From assembly GCF_019084075.1 (NCBI RefSeq), contig NZ_JAHREN010000001.1, forward strand, positions 2,577,501 through 2,641,500: 64,000 nt of DNA, given 5' to 3'. Positions within the stretch are counted from its first letter, which is position 1. Each line of letters starts with the position of its first letter. This DNA is from Siccirubricoccus sp. G192 (GTDB taxonomy: Bacteria; Pseudomonadota; Alphaproteobacteria; Acetobacterales; Acetobacteraceae). Positions 12,951 through 21,915 of this stretch are shown piece by piece. The notes below the pieces were generated by a model. That model made no database searches. It had not been told where the DNA came from and saw only the letters and a program-made list of their open reading frames with translations. The position numbers and the translations under genes are program-made.

Positions 12951-12995
12951 GGGCCGGTTCACGCCCTCCGGCTTCGCCTCCGGCCGACCGGGCCG
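12951..12995. repeat. Palindrome between convergent genes (TTCACGCC family, copy 2)
   Basis: A weaker copy of the element at 6823-6871. TTCACGCC is at 12958-12965, inside short arms (CCGGT at 12954-12958 and ACCGG at 12987-12991) with a CCTCCGG duplication in the centre. It ends two bases before the stop codon of the convergent PRC-barrel gene. The 180 bases between it and the ATPase gene stop show nothing recognisable. Confidence 0.45.
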
Positions 12996-12996
12996 C

Positions 12997-13386
12997 TCAG
13001 TCGCGGTAGCGGATGCCCGGCGCCGTGCGGAACTGCTCGCGCGTCATGTCGGCGGCGACGCGGCGGCCCTCGCCGAGATGCAGCCGCTGCAGCGGCACGG
13101 TCACGTATTTCTCCGTGAAGCCGAGCCGGCTCTCGACTTCCACCACCACCGAGACGACGCGGCCGGACGCTGGCTCGATCACCAGATCCTCGATCTCGCC
13201 GATCTCGGTGCCGTCACTGCTGTAGAGATCGCGATCGATCAGGTCCTTGGCGCGGATCTGTCCGGCGGCGAGGCCGGTGGCGGAACCGGCGGCCGGGCTG
13301 CCTGGCGTCCCTTGGGCACGGGCGTCACCCAGACTGAAGGCGGCGGTGGCGCCAAGCAGAAGGGCGGCAAGGCTGCGGCGTTCCAT
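12997..13386 (-). CDS. Exported PRC-barrel domain protein
   Basis: A 129-residue protein with an N-terminal signal peptide (about 1-25, cleavage near DARAQ) and a single PRC-barrel domain: IRAKDLIDRDLYSSDGTEIG followed by IEDLVIEPASGRVVSVVVEV. PRC barrels are small protein-interaction or ligand-sensing domains, common in Rhizobiales and Acetobacteraceae as exported proteins of unknown function. It is divergent from the attachment-family gene 79 bases away, so the two may share a control region. Confidence 0.85.
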   Translation of the reverse strand: MERRSLAALLLGATAAFSLGDARAQGTPGSPAAGSATGLAAGQIRAKDLIDRDLYSSDGTEIGEIEDLVIEPASGRVVSVVVEVESRLGFTEKYVTVPLQRLHLGEGRRVAADMTREQFRTAPGIRYRD

Positions 13387-13465
13387 GGGACGTTCTCCGT
13401 TCTTCCCATGCCCCTCAACGAAACCCCTTCACCCGCGTTGCAGGGGCTTTCGGAGGGCCAGGGCC

Positions 13466-13993
13466 ATGACGGCAGGGGAACGCAAGGCGCAGGACCAGCG
13501 GCGGGAGGTGGAATCCCCGGCGGATGCCGGAATGCATCGCTGGTTCGTGGTGGCCAATGGCAGCCGGGCGCGGGCCTTCGTGCAGCGCATCGGCAGCCCG
13601 GGCTACGACCAGGTGCGCGACTGGGACGACCCGGAGGCGCGTTTCAGCGGCGCCACCGACCTCCGCCCGCACGACCCCGCCGCGCCGGAAGCCACCGCGG
13701 ACACACCGCGCGACCTGCGGGAGGAATTGGTGCGGGACCTTTCCCATGCGGTCCGTTCCGGCGAGGTGCGCGGCTTCTACCTGCTGGCGCCGGCCGGCTT
13801 CCTGCAGGAACTGACTGCCGCCCTGCCGAATGACATCAAGGCGAAGCTGGTGGCCGAGGCCAGCGGCGACCTGACGCAATTGCCGCGCGCCGAAGTCTTC
13901 GCCCGGCTGGATACGCTGCGCCGCCAGGCGCCGGAGGGCGTGCCGGAGGATGCCCCGGCAGCCCTCCGCCACCCTACGCCGGAGCGTGCATGA
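13466..13993 (+). CDS. Host attachment family protein
   Basis: A 175-residue protein whose start MHRWFVVANGSRARAFVQ (after a 22-residue lead) and the segment DLSHAVRSGEVRGFYLLAPAGFLQEL match the family called 'protein required for attachment to host cells', first described in Agrobacterium. Its biochemical role is unknown. It has no signal peptide or membrane span. GGAGGG lies 8 bases before ATG 13466. The family name should not be taken as evidence of host interaction here. Confidence 0.8.
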   Translation: MTAGERKAQDQRREVESPADAGMHRWFVVANGSRARAFVQRIGSPGYDQVRDWDDPEARFSGATDLRPHDPAAPEATADTPRDLREELVRDLSHAVRSGEVRGFYLLAPAGFLQELTAALPNDIKAKLVAEASGDLTQLPRAEVFARLDTLRRQAPEGVPEDAPAALRHPTPERA

Positions 13994-14041
13994 CACCAGA
14001 GCGGTCTTGAACCTGGCGGGGCCCCGGGCAACATCCCCGTC

Positions 14042-14371
14042 ATGGAGAACGACCGGCATCCGGGCCACCGCCCACCCATCCTGGACATGACCCCGGAGGG
14101 CGAGTTCCGCGAACCCGCGCCTTCCCGCCGCAACTGGCTGGACCGGGCGCTGGCGCGGGTCGGCGGGGTGGCGCTGCTGGTCGCGGTGGCGGCCGGCGGG
14201 CTGTTGTTGGTGGCCTTGGCCGTGCTGTTCCTCGGCCTGCTGCTGCCGGTGGTCATCGGGGCCGGGCTGATCGGCTTCGTCAGCCTGTGGTGGCGGGCGC
14301 GGCGGCTGCGTGGCCAGGGCGGAGCGCAGGGCGGGCCGGGCGGCATCCGCTTCATGGTGATCCGCCGCTGA
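14042..14371 (+). CDS. Small membrane protein, unknown function
   Basis: I do not recognise this 109-residue protein. A Pro-rich soluble N-terminus (about 1-36) is followed by a long hydrophobic stretch (about 41-83) that can form two spans (VGGVALLVAVAAGGLLLVAL and VLFLGLLLPVVIGAGLIGFV), then an Arg/Gly-rich tail. It follows the attachment-family gene by 48 bases in the same direction and precedes a second small membrane protein by 5 bases, suggesting a short operon of envelope proteins. Confidence 0.6.
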   Translation: MENDRHPGHRPPILDMTPEGEFREPAPSRRNWLDRALARVGGVALLVAVAAGGLLLVALAVLFLGLLLPVVIGAGLIGFVSLWWRARRLRGQGGAQGGPGGIRFMVIRR

Positions 14372-14376
14372 GGCGG

Positions 14377-14719
14377 ATGCCGGAACAACATTTCCCCATC
14401 GACCCCTCCCGCCTCTACGAGGTGGGACGGGATGGCATCCCCCATACCGATACCGGCCAGGCCCCGGAATGGCTGGGGCCGCGGCATCGGCGCATCCTGG
14501 CCTGGATGGCGCTGGGGGCGGTGGTGTCCGGCGGCTGCGCCGGGCTGACCCTGCTGTGTTTCCTGGCCGGCGCGCGTCTGGCCGCGGCTTGGTTCGCGCT
14601 GGCGACGCTGGCCACCGCGCCGCTGCTGCTGGTCGGACCGGCGGAGGACTGGTGGCGGCACCGCCGGCCGCGCCGCCGACGGCACCGGAACCGGCCGGGG
14701 GGAATTTCCGGGCGGCTGA
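14377..14719 (+). CDS. Small membrane protein, unknown function, probably frameshifted near its end
   Basis: Starts at ATG 14377, 5 bases after the previous gene. About 113 residues: a soluble N-terminus (HFPIDPSRLYEVGRDGIPH), then two spans (about 33-55 and 57-77, MALGAVVSGGCAGLTLLCFL and LAAAWFALATLATAPLLLVG), then a basic tail. As given, the frame runs on to 14907 through the convergent LLM gene, with a low-complexity tail. With five instead of six G at 14697-14702 it would stop at TGA 14717-14719, six bases before the neighbour's stop. I prefer that reading. No family recognised. Confidence 0.55.
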
Positions 14720-14725
14720 GGCGAG

Positions 14726-15769
14726 CTACTCCGCCGCCTCCCGCAGCGGTGCCGCGCGCAGCCCGAAAGCCTCGGCCAGCAACTGGTAGGACCGGCGGCG
14801 GGCGGCGGGGTCGTGGCAGGGGGAGAGGATCGCCACCTCCTGCGCCGCGTGCCGGGCTGCCAGCGCCTCCAGCTTCGCCTTCACCTGTTCCGGGGCGCCG
14901 ACCATGACATTCGGGCGCAACCGCTCGAGATGGGCGCGTTCGGCCTCGGAATAGGAATAGGCTTCCGCCTCCTCGACCGAGGGCAGGGGCGGGAAGCGGC
15001 CGCTGTCGCGGAACAGCCGCCATAATTCGCGGGACCTGTAGAGGCGCCAGGCCGCCGCCTCGGTATCTGCGGTCAGCGCGAAGACGCCGAGCGCGCCATG
15101 CGGCGTGGTGAGCCGCCCGGGGGTATCCGGCTTCGGCTGGAAGCCCTCGCGGTAGATCTGCATCGCCCCTTCGCTGCCGCGATCGGTAATGAAATGCGCG
15201 AAGCAATAGGGCAGGCCGAAATAGGCCGCCACCTGCGCCCCGTAGTCGCTGCTGCCGAGGATCCAGACCTGCGGCCGGGTCGGCACCACCGGCGAGGCCG
15301 TGATCATGCGGAAGGGGTGGTTGGCCGGCAGCCCCTCGCCGAGCCAGCCGAGCACCTCCTGCACCTGGTTCGGGAAGCGTTCGGCCGCCTCATTGGCATT
15401 GGGGTTCAGCGCGAAGGCGGTGCGGCCATCGCTGCCCGGCGCCCGGCCGAGGCCGAGATCGATCCGCCCGGGCGCGATCGCCTCCGCCACCCGGAACTGC
15501 TCGGCGACCTTGAGCGAGGCGTAGTGCGGCAGCATCACCCCCGCGGTGCCGACCCGGATGCGCCGCGTGGTGGCGGCGATGGCGGCCACCAGCATCTCAG
15601 GCGCCGAGCCGGCATGGGACTGGCTGTTGTGGTGCTCGGCCAGCCAGTAGCGGCCATAGCCCCAGGCATCGGCGTGGCGGGCAAGCTCCAGCGTCTCCCG
15701 GATCGCCTGGTCGGCGCCGCGGCCGGAAGCGATGGTGGATTGGTCGAGGATGGCGAGGCTGAGGGGCAT
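14726..15769 (-). CDS. LLM class flavin-dependent oxidoreductase (luciferase-like)
   Basis: A 347-residue TIM-barrel flavoenzyme of the bacterial luciferase-like family, subgroup MsnO8. The opening LSLAILDQSTIASGR, the active-site WLAEHHNSQSHAGSAPE near residue 44 and IDLGLGRAPGSDGRT near residue 105 are diagnostic. Such enzymes use reduced FMN or F420 and oxygen to oxidise small substrates. No flavin reductase gene is next to it. It is convergent with the small membrane proteins and lies 38 bases upstream of the DUF445 gene, in the reverse direction of reading. Substrate unknown. Confidence 0.9.
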   Translation of the reverse strand: MPLSLAILDQSTIASGRGADQAIRETLELARHADAWGYGRYWLAEHHNSQSHAGSAPEMLVAAIAATTRRIRVGTAGVMLPHYASLKVAEQFRVAEAIAPGRIDLGLGRAPGSDGRTAFALNPNANEAAERFPNQVQEVLGWLGEGLPANHPFRMITASPVVPTRPQVWILGSSDYGAQVAAYFGLPYCFAHFITDRGSEGAMQIYREGFQPKPDTPGRLTTPHGALGVFALTADTEAAAWRLYRSRELWRLFRDSGRFPPLPSVEEAEAYSYSEAERAHLERLRPNVMVGAPEQVKAKLEALAARHAAQEVAILSPCHDPAARRRSYQLLAEAFGLRAAPLREAAE

Positions 15770-15807
15770 CGGGCTTTCTCCAGCCGGGGAGAGTGGGGCC
15801 TCGCCGG

Positions 15808-17073
15808 CTAGAACGCCACCCGGCCGAAGATTGCCGTCAGCAGCGCGAACAGCGCGCCGCCGGCCAGGAAGCCGACCAGCGTGCCGTTCATGCGGACATA
15901 TTGCAGGTCACGCCCCACCCGCAGCTCGATCTTTTCCGTCACCTGCGCCGTGTTCCAGCCGGCGACGACGCTGGCGATGAAGGTGGAGAGCTGGGCGCGG
16001 GCATTGGGCAGCATCGGGCCCAGCACGCCTTCGATCGCCCGGTTCAGCCTGGCGCGGGCGATGGGATCCTCGGCCAGCAGCGTGCCGATATTGGCGAAGG
16101 CGCCCTCCAGCAGCGCCACGGTGCGGCCTTCCGGATTGGCGGCATCGGCCTCCAGCGCCATGCGCAGCCGTACCCAGACATCGGCCAACCAGGTGGAGAC
16201 GGCGGGATGCGCCATCGCCCCGCGCAGGGCGCGGCCCACGGCCGCCATGCGCTCCGGGTCGGTCTCCATGCGGTCGATCTCGGCGCGCAGCCAGATCTCG
16301 AAGGCGTGGCGGAGGTCGCTGTCCGAGGGTTCCACCTTCGCCAGCTCGCCATTCACCGCCGAAAGCAGGCGCCGGGCCACGGTGGCACCGGCCAGCCAGC
16401 CGATCAGCGCGCCGCCCTCGGCCCGCACCCGCGCCTCGATGGCGGCACGGAGCTGGTCCTCCTTCGCCGCCAGCAGGGTGCGGAACTGGGTGATGGCGAG
16501 GTCGAACACCTCCTGGTGCCGCCCGCCCTCCACCAGGGCGCGGAGCGCGCGGGCCAGCACCCGGGCGCCGGCCGGGCCACCGGCGATGCGCGGCAGCAGG
16601 CGGGCGAGCAGCCGGCGGGCGCGGCCATCCTCCAGGCTGGCCAGCACGCGGGGCAGGGTGGCGGCCAGGGCCGTGGCGGCGGGGCGGGCGGCGGCGGGGT
16701 CGGCCAGGAAGCCGCGCAGGATGCCTGCGAGGTCCAGTTGGCCGAGCAGGCGGCGCACCTCTGCCTCGGTGAAGACATGGTTGGCGACGAAGCGGCCGAG
16801 CCCCTGGCCCAGCCGCTCCTTCTGGTTCGGGATGATGGCGGTATGCGGGATCGGCAGGCCGAGCGGCCGGCGGAACAGCGCAGTCACCGCGAACCAGTCG
16901 GCGATGCCGCCGACCACCCCGGCCTTGGCGGCGGCCTGGAGCAGGTCGGTCCAGTAGCCGGGGGGCAGGCGGTAGGCAAGCAGCATCAGCGCGGCCATGC
17001 CGAGCAGCAGCCCGGTCGCGATGCGCCGATGCCGCGCCAGGGCGACGCGGAGCCGGGCATCCGGGTCGGGCAA
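15808..17073 (-). CDS. DUF445 membrane protein
   Basis: A 421-residue member of the DUF445 family (YjiN-like). One N-terminal span (RIATGLLLGMAALMLLAYRL), then the signature GVVGGIADWFAVTALFRRPL near residue 50 and PHTAIIPNQKERLGQGLGRF, a long helical middle, and a C-terminal membrane anchor (MNGTLVGFLAGGALFALLTA). The function of the family is unknown; it is envelope associated. The gene stands alone between the LLM gene and queD. Confidence 0.9.
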   Translation of the reverse strand: MPDPDARLRVALARHRRIATGLLLGMAALMLLAYRLPPGYWTDLLQAAAKAGVVGGIADWFAVTALFRRPLGLPIPHTAIIPNQKERLGQGLGRFVANHVFTEAEVRRLLGQLDLAGILRGFLADPAAARPAATALAATLPRVLASLEDGRARRLLARLLPRIAGGPAGARVLARALRALVEGGRHQEVFDLAITQFRTLLAAKEDQLRAAIEARVRAEGGALIGWLAGATVARRLLSAVNGELAKVEPSDSDLRHAFEIWLRAEIDRMETDPERMAAVGRALRGAMAHPAVSTWLADVWVRLRMALEADAANPEGRTVALLEGAFANIGTLLAEDPIARARLNRAIEGVLGPMLPNARAQLSTFIASVVAGWNTAQVTEKIELRVGRDLQYVRMNGTLVGFLAGGALFALLTAIFGRVAF

Positions 17074-17217
17074 TGCGGCCCCGGGGACGGCGTGGGGGGC
17101 GGCATCGATGAGGGGGGGTGGGCGGCGGGCGGCCGGCGGGACGACATGGGCGCGGAAGGTAGGCGCCCGCGCCGGTGGTGGCGAGGGCCGCGGGCGATGC
17201 CGGCGGCCCCGGCGGGC

Positions 17218-17814
17218 TCACGCCTCCGCGGGGTCGGGGCCCCTTTCGAAAATGGCGGAATTGCCGCCATGTTCCTTCACCTCGACCAGATCCAGCCAGA
17301 CGCGGCCGGCGGTCTGCTCCGCGATGAAGCGCGAGAGATGGTCGAAGACATATTCCGCCGTGGCCTCGCAGCCCACATTCGGCAGCACGCGGAGATCCAC
17401 CAGGCCCTTCTGCGCGAGGTCCCGGAAATCCGGCAGGTTGGGATCGTCCTCGGCCACCAGCATGGTATGGTCGAACATCTCGTGCAGCCAGGCGCGGATC
17501 GGCTTCAGGCCGCCGAAATCGAAGCACCAGTTGTTCTGATCCAGCCGGTGCGTGGCGAAGACGAAGCGGAAGGCCAGGGCATAGCCATGCACCAGCCGGC
17601 AATGGGAATGCGCCGCCCGCCACTGGCGGAAGCAGCAGGACAGGCCCTCGCTGTGGTCGTAGGACTTGGTCGAGCGGTAGATGGGGCGGGCGGCACCGGG
17701 CTGGCGCATTGCCGGCCGGCGGGGCGCCGGATCGGCGCCGGCTTCGCCGGAGGGGGCCTCCGGGCGGACTTCCGGGGCCTGCCGGGCCTCGAGCAGCGCA
17801 GTTGCTGTCGTCAT
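17218..17814 (-). CDS. queD: 6-carboxytetrahydropterin synthase-like protein (QueD family)
   Basis: QueD-family enzymes convert dihydroneopterin triphosphate into 6-carboxy-tetrahydropterin, the second step towards preQ0 and queuosine. The protein, about 198 residues, has a disordered Pro/Ala-rich start, then SYDHSEGLSCCFRQWRAAHS, where the first His and the HSH motif are the likely zinc ligands and a Cys of GLSCC or of HCR the likely catalytic residue, then NNWCFDFGGLK and FDHTMLVAEDDP. It belongs to the longer alphaproteobacterial branch, in which the usual HGH is HGY. ATG 17814 overlaps the folE stop by 4 bases, so the two are coupled. A start 10 codons upstream is also open. Confidence 0.8.
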   Translation of the reverse strand: MTTATALLEARQAPEVRPEAPSGEAGADPAPRRPAMRQPGAARPIYRSTKSYDHSEGLSCCFRQWRAAHSHCRLVHGYALAFRFVFATHRLDQNNWCFDFGGLKPIRAWLHEMFDHTMLVAEDDPNLPDFRDLAQKGLVDLRVLPNVGCEATAEYVFDHLSRFIAEQTAGRVWLDLVEVKEHGGNSAIFERGPDPAEA

Positions 17815-18485
17815 CCTGCAGGGCTCCGTTCCAGCGCGATGCATTCCTGCTGGAACTGCCCGCGGAGGCCGTGGTCGCTGGCGAGTTCGCCATGGTAGAA
17901 GCTATTCACCATGCGGCTGCGATGGCTGGCCCGCACGCCGCGATGCGTCTTGCACATGTGCACGGCGCTCACCCGCACGGCGAGGCCGCGCGGCGCCGTC
18001 GCCTCGACGATGTATCGGCCGATCTGGTTCACCAGCTCCTCCTGCATCTGCAGGCGGGACGCGAAGTGGTCCACGATCCGGTCGTATTTCGAGAGGCCGA
18101 TGATCTTCCCGGAGGCCGAGGGGAGGATGCCCACATAGGCCTGGCCGTAGATGGGCATCATGTGGTGCGCGCAGGTCGAGCGCAGCTCGATCGGGCCGGT
18201 GACGATGAGCTGGTCGAAGCCCTGGACGTTCTCGAATTCGGTGATGGGCGGCGGCGCGTCGTAGCGCCCGCGGAGCGTTTCCTCGACCAGCATCTTCGCC
18301 ACCCGCCGGGGCGTGTCGCGGGTGTTGTGGTCGTTCCGGTGGTCGATCCACAGCACGTCGAAAAGCTCCTCGAGCTTTTTCGTGGCGGCGGAAACCATGG
18401 CGGATTTCTCCGACTGGTCCGGGAACCGATCGACAGCCTCATTGCCGAGGCTTGAGAGCCGCAGCCTGTGAAGGGTTGTGCTCAC
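17811..18485 (-). CDS. folE: GTP cyclohydrolase I
   Basis: FolE opens the GTP ring to give 7,8-dihydroneopterin triphosphate, the precursor of folate and of queuosine. The zinc and catalytic block STCAHHMMPIYGQAYVGILP, the dimer segment KIIGLSKYDRIVDHFASRLQ and the second zinc Cys in AVHMCKTHRGVRAS are intact. At 224 residues it has the usual length. Pairing with queD suggests that this copy serves 7-deazapurine (queuosine) synthesis. The start GTG 18485 overlaps the TGA of a short upstream frame (MQYVFKL end); an internal ATG at 18398 would remove 29 poorly conserved residues. Confidence 0.92.
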   Translation of the reverse strand: MSTTLHRLRLSSLGNEAVDRFPDQSEKSAMVSAATKKLEELFDVLWIDHRNDHNTRDTPRRVAKMLVEETLRGRYDAPPPITEFENVQGFDQLIVTGPIELRSTCAHHMMPIYGQAYVGILPSASGKIIGLSKYDRIVDHFASRLQMQEELVNQIGRYIVEATAPRGLAVRVSAVHMCKTHRGVRASHRSRMVNSFYHGELASDHGLRGQFQQECIALERSPAG

Positions 18486-18699
18486 AGTTTAAAGACGTAT
18501 TGCATGGGAATGCCCCGCGAGACCTGTCGAATTACCGCATGAATCATGGCATGTGGCGCTTGATCGCGCAACTGGGAGTTGATATGCTGACGGCAGGCAG
18601 GGAAATAGTCCGTTGACCGTGAGTGCGGTGCGGCCAGGCGGCATCTCGGCGGCCATGCCGCATCCGCCAATCTGCGCAAGGGCGGAAGGGGTCGGGAAG

Positions 18700-19236
18700 A
18701 TGGGCATTGCATTGACCGGACGCGCCATGGGCCGGCGCGCCTTCGGGGCGCTCCTGGGCGGCGGGGTCATTGCAGCCTCGACCGGCGCCCGCGGAGCATC
18801 CCTGCCCCTGCCGACGGAGCGGCCGATCCTGACGATCTCGGGCAAGATCGCGAATTTCAACCGCGACGAAACGGCGGTCTTCGATCGCCCCATGCTCGAA
18901 GCCCTGGGAATGTCAGGGTTCGAAACCAGGACGCCCTGGTATGACAACCCCGTCCGTTTCGACGGCGTGCGGATGGACCGGTTGATGGATGTGGTCGGCG
19001 CCTCGGGAGAGCGCGTGCTGGCCTATGCCCTGAACGACTACAGCACCGAATTGCCGGTAAGCGACTTCACGAAATACAAGGTGCTGCTCGCCCTGAAGCG
19101 GGACGGGCAATACATGCCGGTGCGCGACAAGGGGCCGCTTTTCATCGTCTATCCCTTCGACAGCGATCCGGAACTGCGGCACCAGCGCTTCTACAGCCGT
19201 TCGGCCTGGCAGCTTGCCCGCATCGTCGTGCGGTAG
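18700..19236 (+). CDS. Exported molybdopterin-dependent oxidoreductase-fold protein
   Basis: A 178-residue protein starting at ATG 18700 with an arginine-containing signal sequence (GRRAFGALLGGGVIAAS), followed by a small domain resembling the sulfite-oxidase molybdopterin fold: ILTISGKIANFN, VRFDGVRMDRLMDVVGA, LNDYSTELPVSDF, KGPLFIVYPFD. The conserved cofactor Cys is not visible, so it may be a non-enzymatic sensory relative. It lies 37 bases before the GGDEF-EAL gene in the same direction. Small proteins of this type often sit next to cyclic-di-GMP enzymes, which suggests a periplasmic sensor partner (inference). Confidence 0.7.
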   Translation: MGIALTGRAMGRRAFGALLGGGVIAASTGARGASLPLPTERPILTISGKIANFNRDETAVFDRPMLEALGMSGFETRTPWYDNPVRFDGVRMDRLMDVVGASGERVLAYALNDYSTELPVSDFTKYKVLLALKRDGQYMPVRDKGPLFIVYPFDSDPELRHQRFYSRSAWQLARIVVR

Positions 19237-19273
19237 CCGGCCCGCCGGCGACGCAGGGCACGCGTACCCCTAG

Positions 19274-21682
19274 ATGCCCCTTGCTGGGCTCCTGCCGAGT
19301 GGTTCCGGGGAAGGGTGGCGGACGCGCGCCGTCCGGCTGCTGCTCATCGGCGTCGCGGTCTTCTTCGTCCTGGCGGCCGGCTATACCTCCTCCCTGATCG
19401 TGCAGCGCCAGACCGCGCTGCGGGAAGTCTCGCGTTACAATGTCGCCTGGCTGGCCAGCCAGGCCGTGGTCGAACTGGCGAAGCTGCAGCAGCGGGTCGC
19501 TACCCACGCGCTGAGCCGCAGCGAGGCCGATGCGGACGAGGTGCAATTGCGCCTCGACATCCTGGCGAACCGGGCCGCCCTGCTGCGCCGCGGCGAGGTC
19601 AAGGAGCTGGTGGCCAGCGACCCCGACCTCAGCAGCACCATCGCCGAACTGGCGGCCGCCGTGGAGGCCGCGGGGCCACTGGTGGCCGCGCTCGGCGACT
19701 CGAAGTCCTGCGGCCTGTTGATCGAGCTGCTCGCGCCGCTGGAGCCGAAGCTGGCCAGGCTGGCCTCGGCGGCGAACGTGCTTGGCGGCGACCATGTCGC
19801 CGAGGACCAGCGGCAGCTCAGCCGGCTGCACTGGATCTTCTCCGGCATCCTGCTGGCCCTGGCCACCTGCGGCCTCGGGCTCTTTGCCCTGCTGCTCTGG
19901 CACAACCGGCTGTTGCAGCGCACCCATGGCGCCCTGCTGGCGCGGACGACCGAGCTGCATACCCAGAACGAGCGCTTCGATGCCGCGCTCAACAACATGT
20001 CGCAGGCGCTCTGCATGGTCGATGCCGAGCAGCGGCTGATCGTCTGCAACCGCCGCTACATGGAGGTCTTCGGCGTGCCGCCGGCCCTGGTGAAGCAGCG
20101 CACGCCGATGCAGGACATCCTGCGCGCCATCATCTCGGCCGGCGGCCATCCGGCCGAATTGGCCGAGGTCATCCATGAGGAGCAGCAGGCGCTGATCCGC
20201 GACCGGCTGCCGGCGAATTTCTTTCGCGAGCACAGCAGCGGCGGGGCGCTCGCGGTGTCGCACCAGCCGATGCCTGGCGGCGGCTGGGTCGCCACCTATG
20301 AGGACATCACCGAGCGGCGGCGGGCCGAGGCGCGGATCGCCTTCATGGCGCATCACGACGCGCTCACCGGGCTGCCGAACCGCCTGCTGCTGCGCGAGAG
20401 GCTGGACCAGGAGCTGCGCTGCCTGGACCAGCAGGGTGGCTGGCTCGCGGTGCTGTGCCTCGACCTCGACCAGTTCAAGCAGGTGAACGACACCCTTGGC
20501 CACCCCGCCGGCGACACGCTGCTGCAACTGGTTTCACAGCGGTTGCGGGCCTGCGTGCGGCCGACCGATACGGTGGCGCGGCTCAGCGGCGATGAATTCG
20601 CGATCCTGCAACCCTCGACCGACCAGCCCGCGGATGCCCAGGCCCTGGCCGAACGGCTCGTGAAGGCGATCGGCGCGCCCTACGACCTCGGCGGCCACCG
20701 CGTCATCGTCAGCGTGAGCATCGGCGCCGCCCTGGCGCCCACCGATGGCGACAATGCCGACGACCTGCTCAAGAACGCCGACATGGCGCTGTATCGGGCC
20801 AAGGCGGATGGCCGTGCCACCTTCTGCTTCTTCGAGCCGGAGATGCACCTGCAATTGCAGACGCGCCATGCGGTGGAAATGGACCTGCGCGATGCGGTGG
20901 AGAAGCAGCAACTGGAGCTGTTCTACCAGCCCCTCTTCAATGTCGAGGCCGGGAGGATCAGCGGCTTCGAGGCGCTGCTGCGGTGGCGCCATCCCGAGCG
21001 CGGCCTGGTCTCCCCCATACAATTCATCTCCCTGGCCGAGGAAACCGGCCTGATCGTGCCGATCGGCGAATGGGTGCTGCGCCAGGCCTGCGCCGATGCC
21101 ATGCGCTGGCCGGCCCAGGTGAAGGTCGCCGTCAACCTCTCGGCCCTGCAGTTCAAGAGCCCCAGCCTGGTCCAGGCCGTCTCGGATGCGCTGGAGGGGG
21201 CCGGGATGCCGGCGAGCCGCCTCGAACTGGAAGTGACCGAATCCGTGCTGCTGCAGGACAACGAGGCGATCCTGGCGCTGCTGCACGAGTTGCGCGGGCT
21301 GGGCCTGCGCATTGCGCTGGATGATTTCGGAACCGGTTATTCATCCCTGAGCTACCTGCGGATCTTCCCCTTCGACAAGATCAAGATCGACCAGTCCTTT
21401 GTCCGGGAAATGGCCGACCGGCCGGATTGCGCCTCGATCGTCAACGCGATCGCCGGGCTTGCCGTCAGCCTCGGCATGACCACCACGGCGGAAGGGGTCG
21501 AAACCCGCGAACAGTTGCAGCAACTGCAACGCGCCGGCTGTACCGAGGTGCAGGGCTATTATTTCGGCCGGCCGATGCCGGCCGGCGAGGTCGCCGCCTT
21601 CCTCGCACCCGGCACGAAGCGGACCGATCTGGCCTGTGGCTGGCCCCCTGGCTTGCAAAGGGCTGGCCAGGAAGTCGGCTGA
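19274..21682 (+). CDS. PAS-GGDEF-EAL membrane protein, cyclic-di-GMP turnover
   Basis: An 802-residue membrane sensor. Span 1 is at about 19-43 and span 2 at about 187-212, with a periplasmic helical region between them. A PAS domain follows (about 230-345, ALNNMSQALCMVDAEQRLIV), then a GGDEF domain (DALTGLPNRLLL near 360; active site SGDEF near 436, with Ser replacing the first Gly) and an EAL domain (FEALLRWRHP near 566, DDFGTGYSSLSYL near 690, TTAEGVET near 737). The EAL residues for metal and catalysis are present, so phosphodiesterase activity is likely; SGDEF is a variant that can be active or serve as a regulatory GTP site. Probably cotranscribed with the upstream exported protein. Confidence 0.93.
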   Translation: MPLAGLLPSGSGEGWRTRAVRLLLIGVAVFFVLAAGYTSSLIVQRQTALREVSRYNVAWLASQAVVELAKLQQRVATHALSRSEADADEVQLRLDILANRAALLRRGEVKELVASDPDLSSTIAELAAAVEAAGPLVAALGDSKSCGLLIELLAPLEPKLARLASAANVLGGDHVAEDQRQLSRLHWIFSGILLALATCGLGLFALLLWHNRLLQRTHGALLARTTELHTQNERFDAALNNMSQALCMVDAEQRLIVCNRRYMEVFGVPPALVKQRTPMQDILRAIISAGGHPAELAEVIHEEQQALIRDRLPANFFREHSSGGALAVSHQPMPGGGWVATYEDITERRRAEARIAFMAHHDALTGLPNRLLLRERLDQELRCLDQQGGWLAVLCLDLDQFKQVNDTLGHPAGDTLLQLVSQRLRACVRPTDTVARLSGDEFAILQPSTDQPADAQALAERLVKAIGAPYDLGGHRVIVSVSIGAALAPTDGDNADDLLKNADMALYRAKADGRATFCFFEPEMHLQLQTRHAVEMDLRDAVEKQQLELFYQPLFNVEAGRISGFEALLRWRHPERGLVSPIQFISLAEETGLIVPIGEWVLRQACADAMRWPAQVKVAVNLSALQFKSPSLVQAVSDALEGAGMPASRLELEVTESVLLQDNEAILALLHELRGLGLRIALDDFGTGYSSLSYLRIFPFDKIKIDQSFVREMADRPDCASIVNAIAGLAVSLGMTTTAEGVETREQLQQLQRAGCTEVQGYYFGRPMPAGEVAAFLAPGTKRTDLACGWPPGLQRAGQEVG

Positions 21683-21915
21683 GCCAGCCCCGGCCCGAGG
21701 GAAGCCGCCCGGCCACTCCCATCATCTCCGCTGCCGCCCCGCTTCCATCCGCGCCCCGCCATCCCCATCTCCCCGCGGCGGACGACCCGGCCCTGCGCTG
21801 CTCGGACTTTCCCGCCTGGCTATCCCGTCTGGTTGCCCTGGCTGCCAGACCGGGCCCTCCGCCACGGCTTTCGCAGCCCCACCGCCTCCGGGCGGTGCCC
21901 GAGGGAGGGACCACC

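Noticed and set aside
15793-17898. Plus-strand frame of 701 codons over DUF445 and queD
   Set aside because: Low-complexity shadow, while both minus-strand genes have clear families.
18486-18612. preQ1 or other riboswitch upstream of folE-queD
   Set aside because: No recognisable aptamer core was seen by eye; a covariance search would decide.
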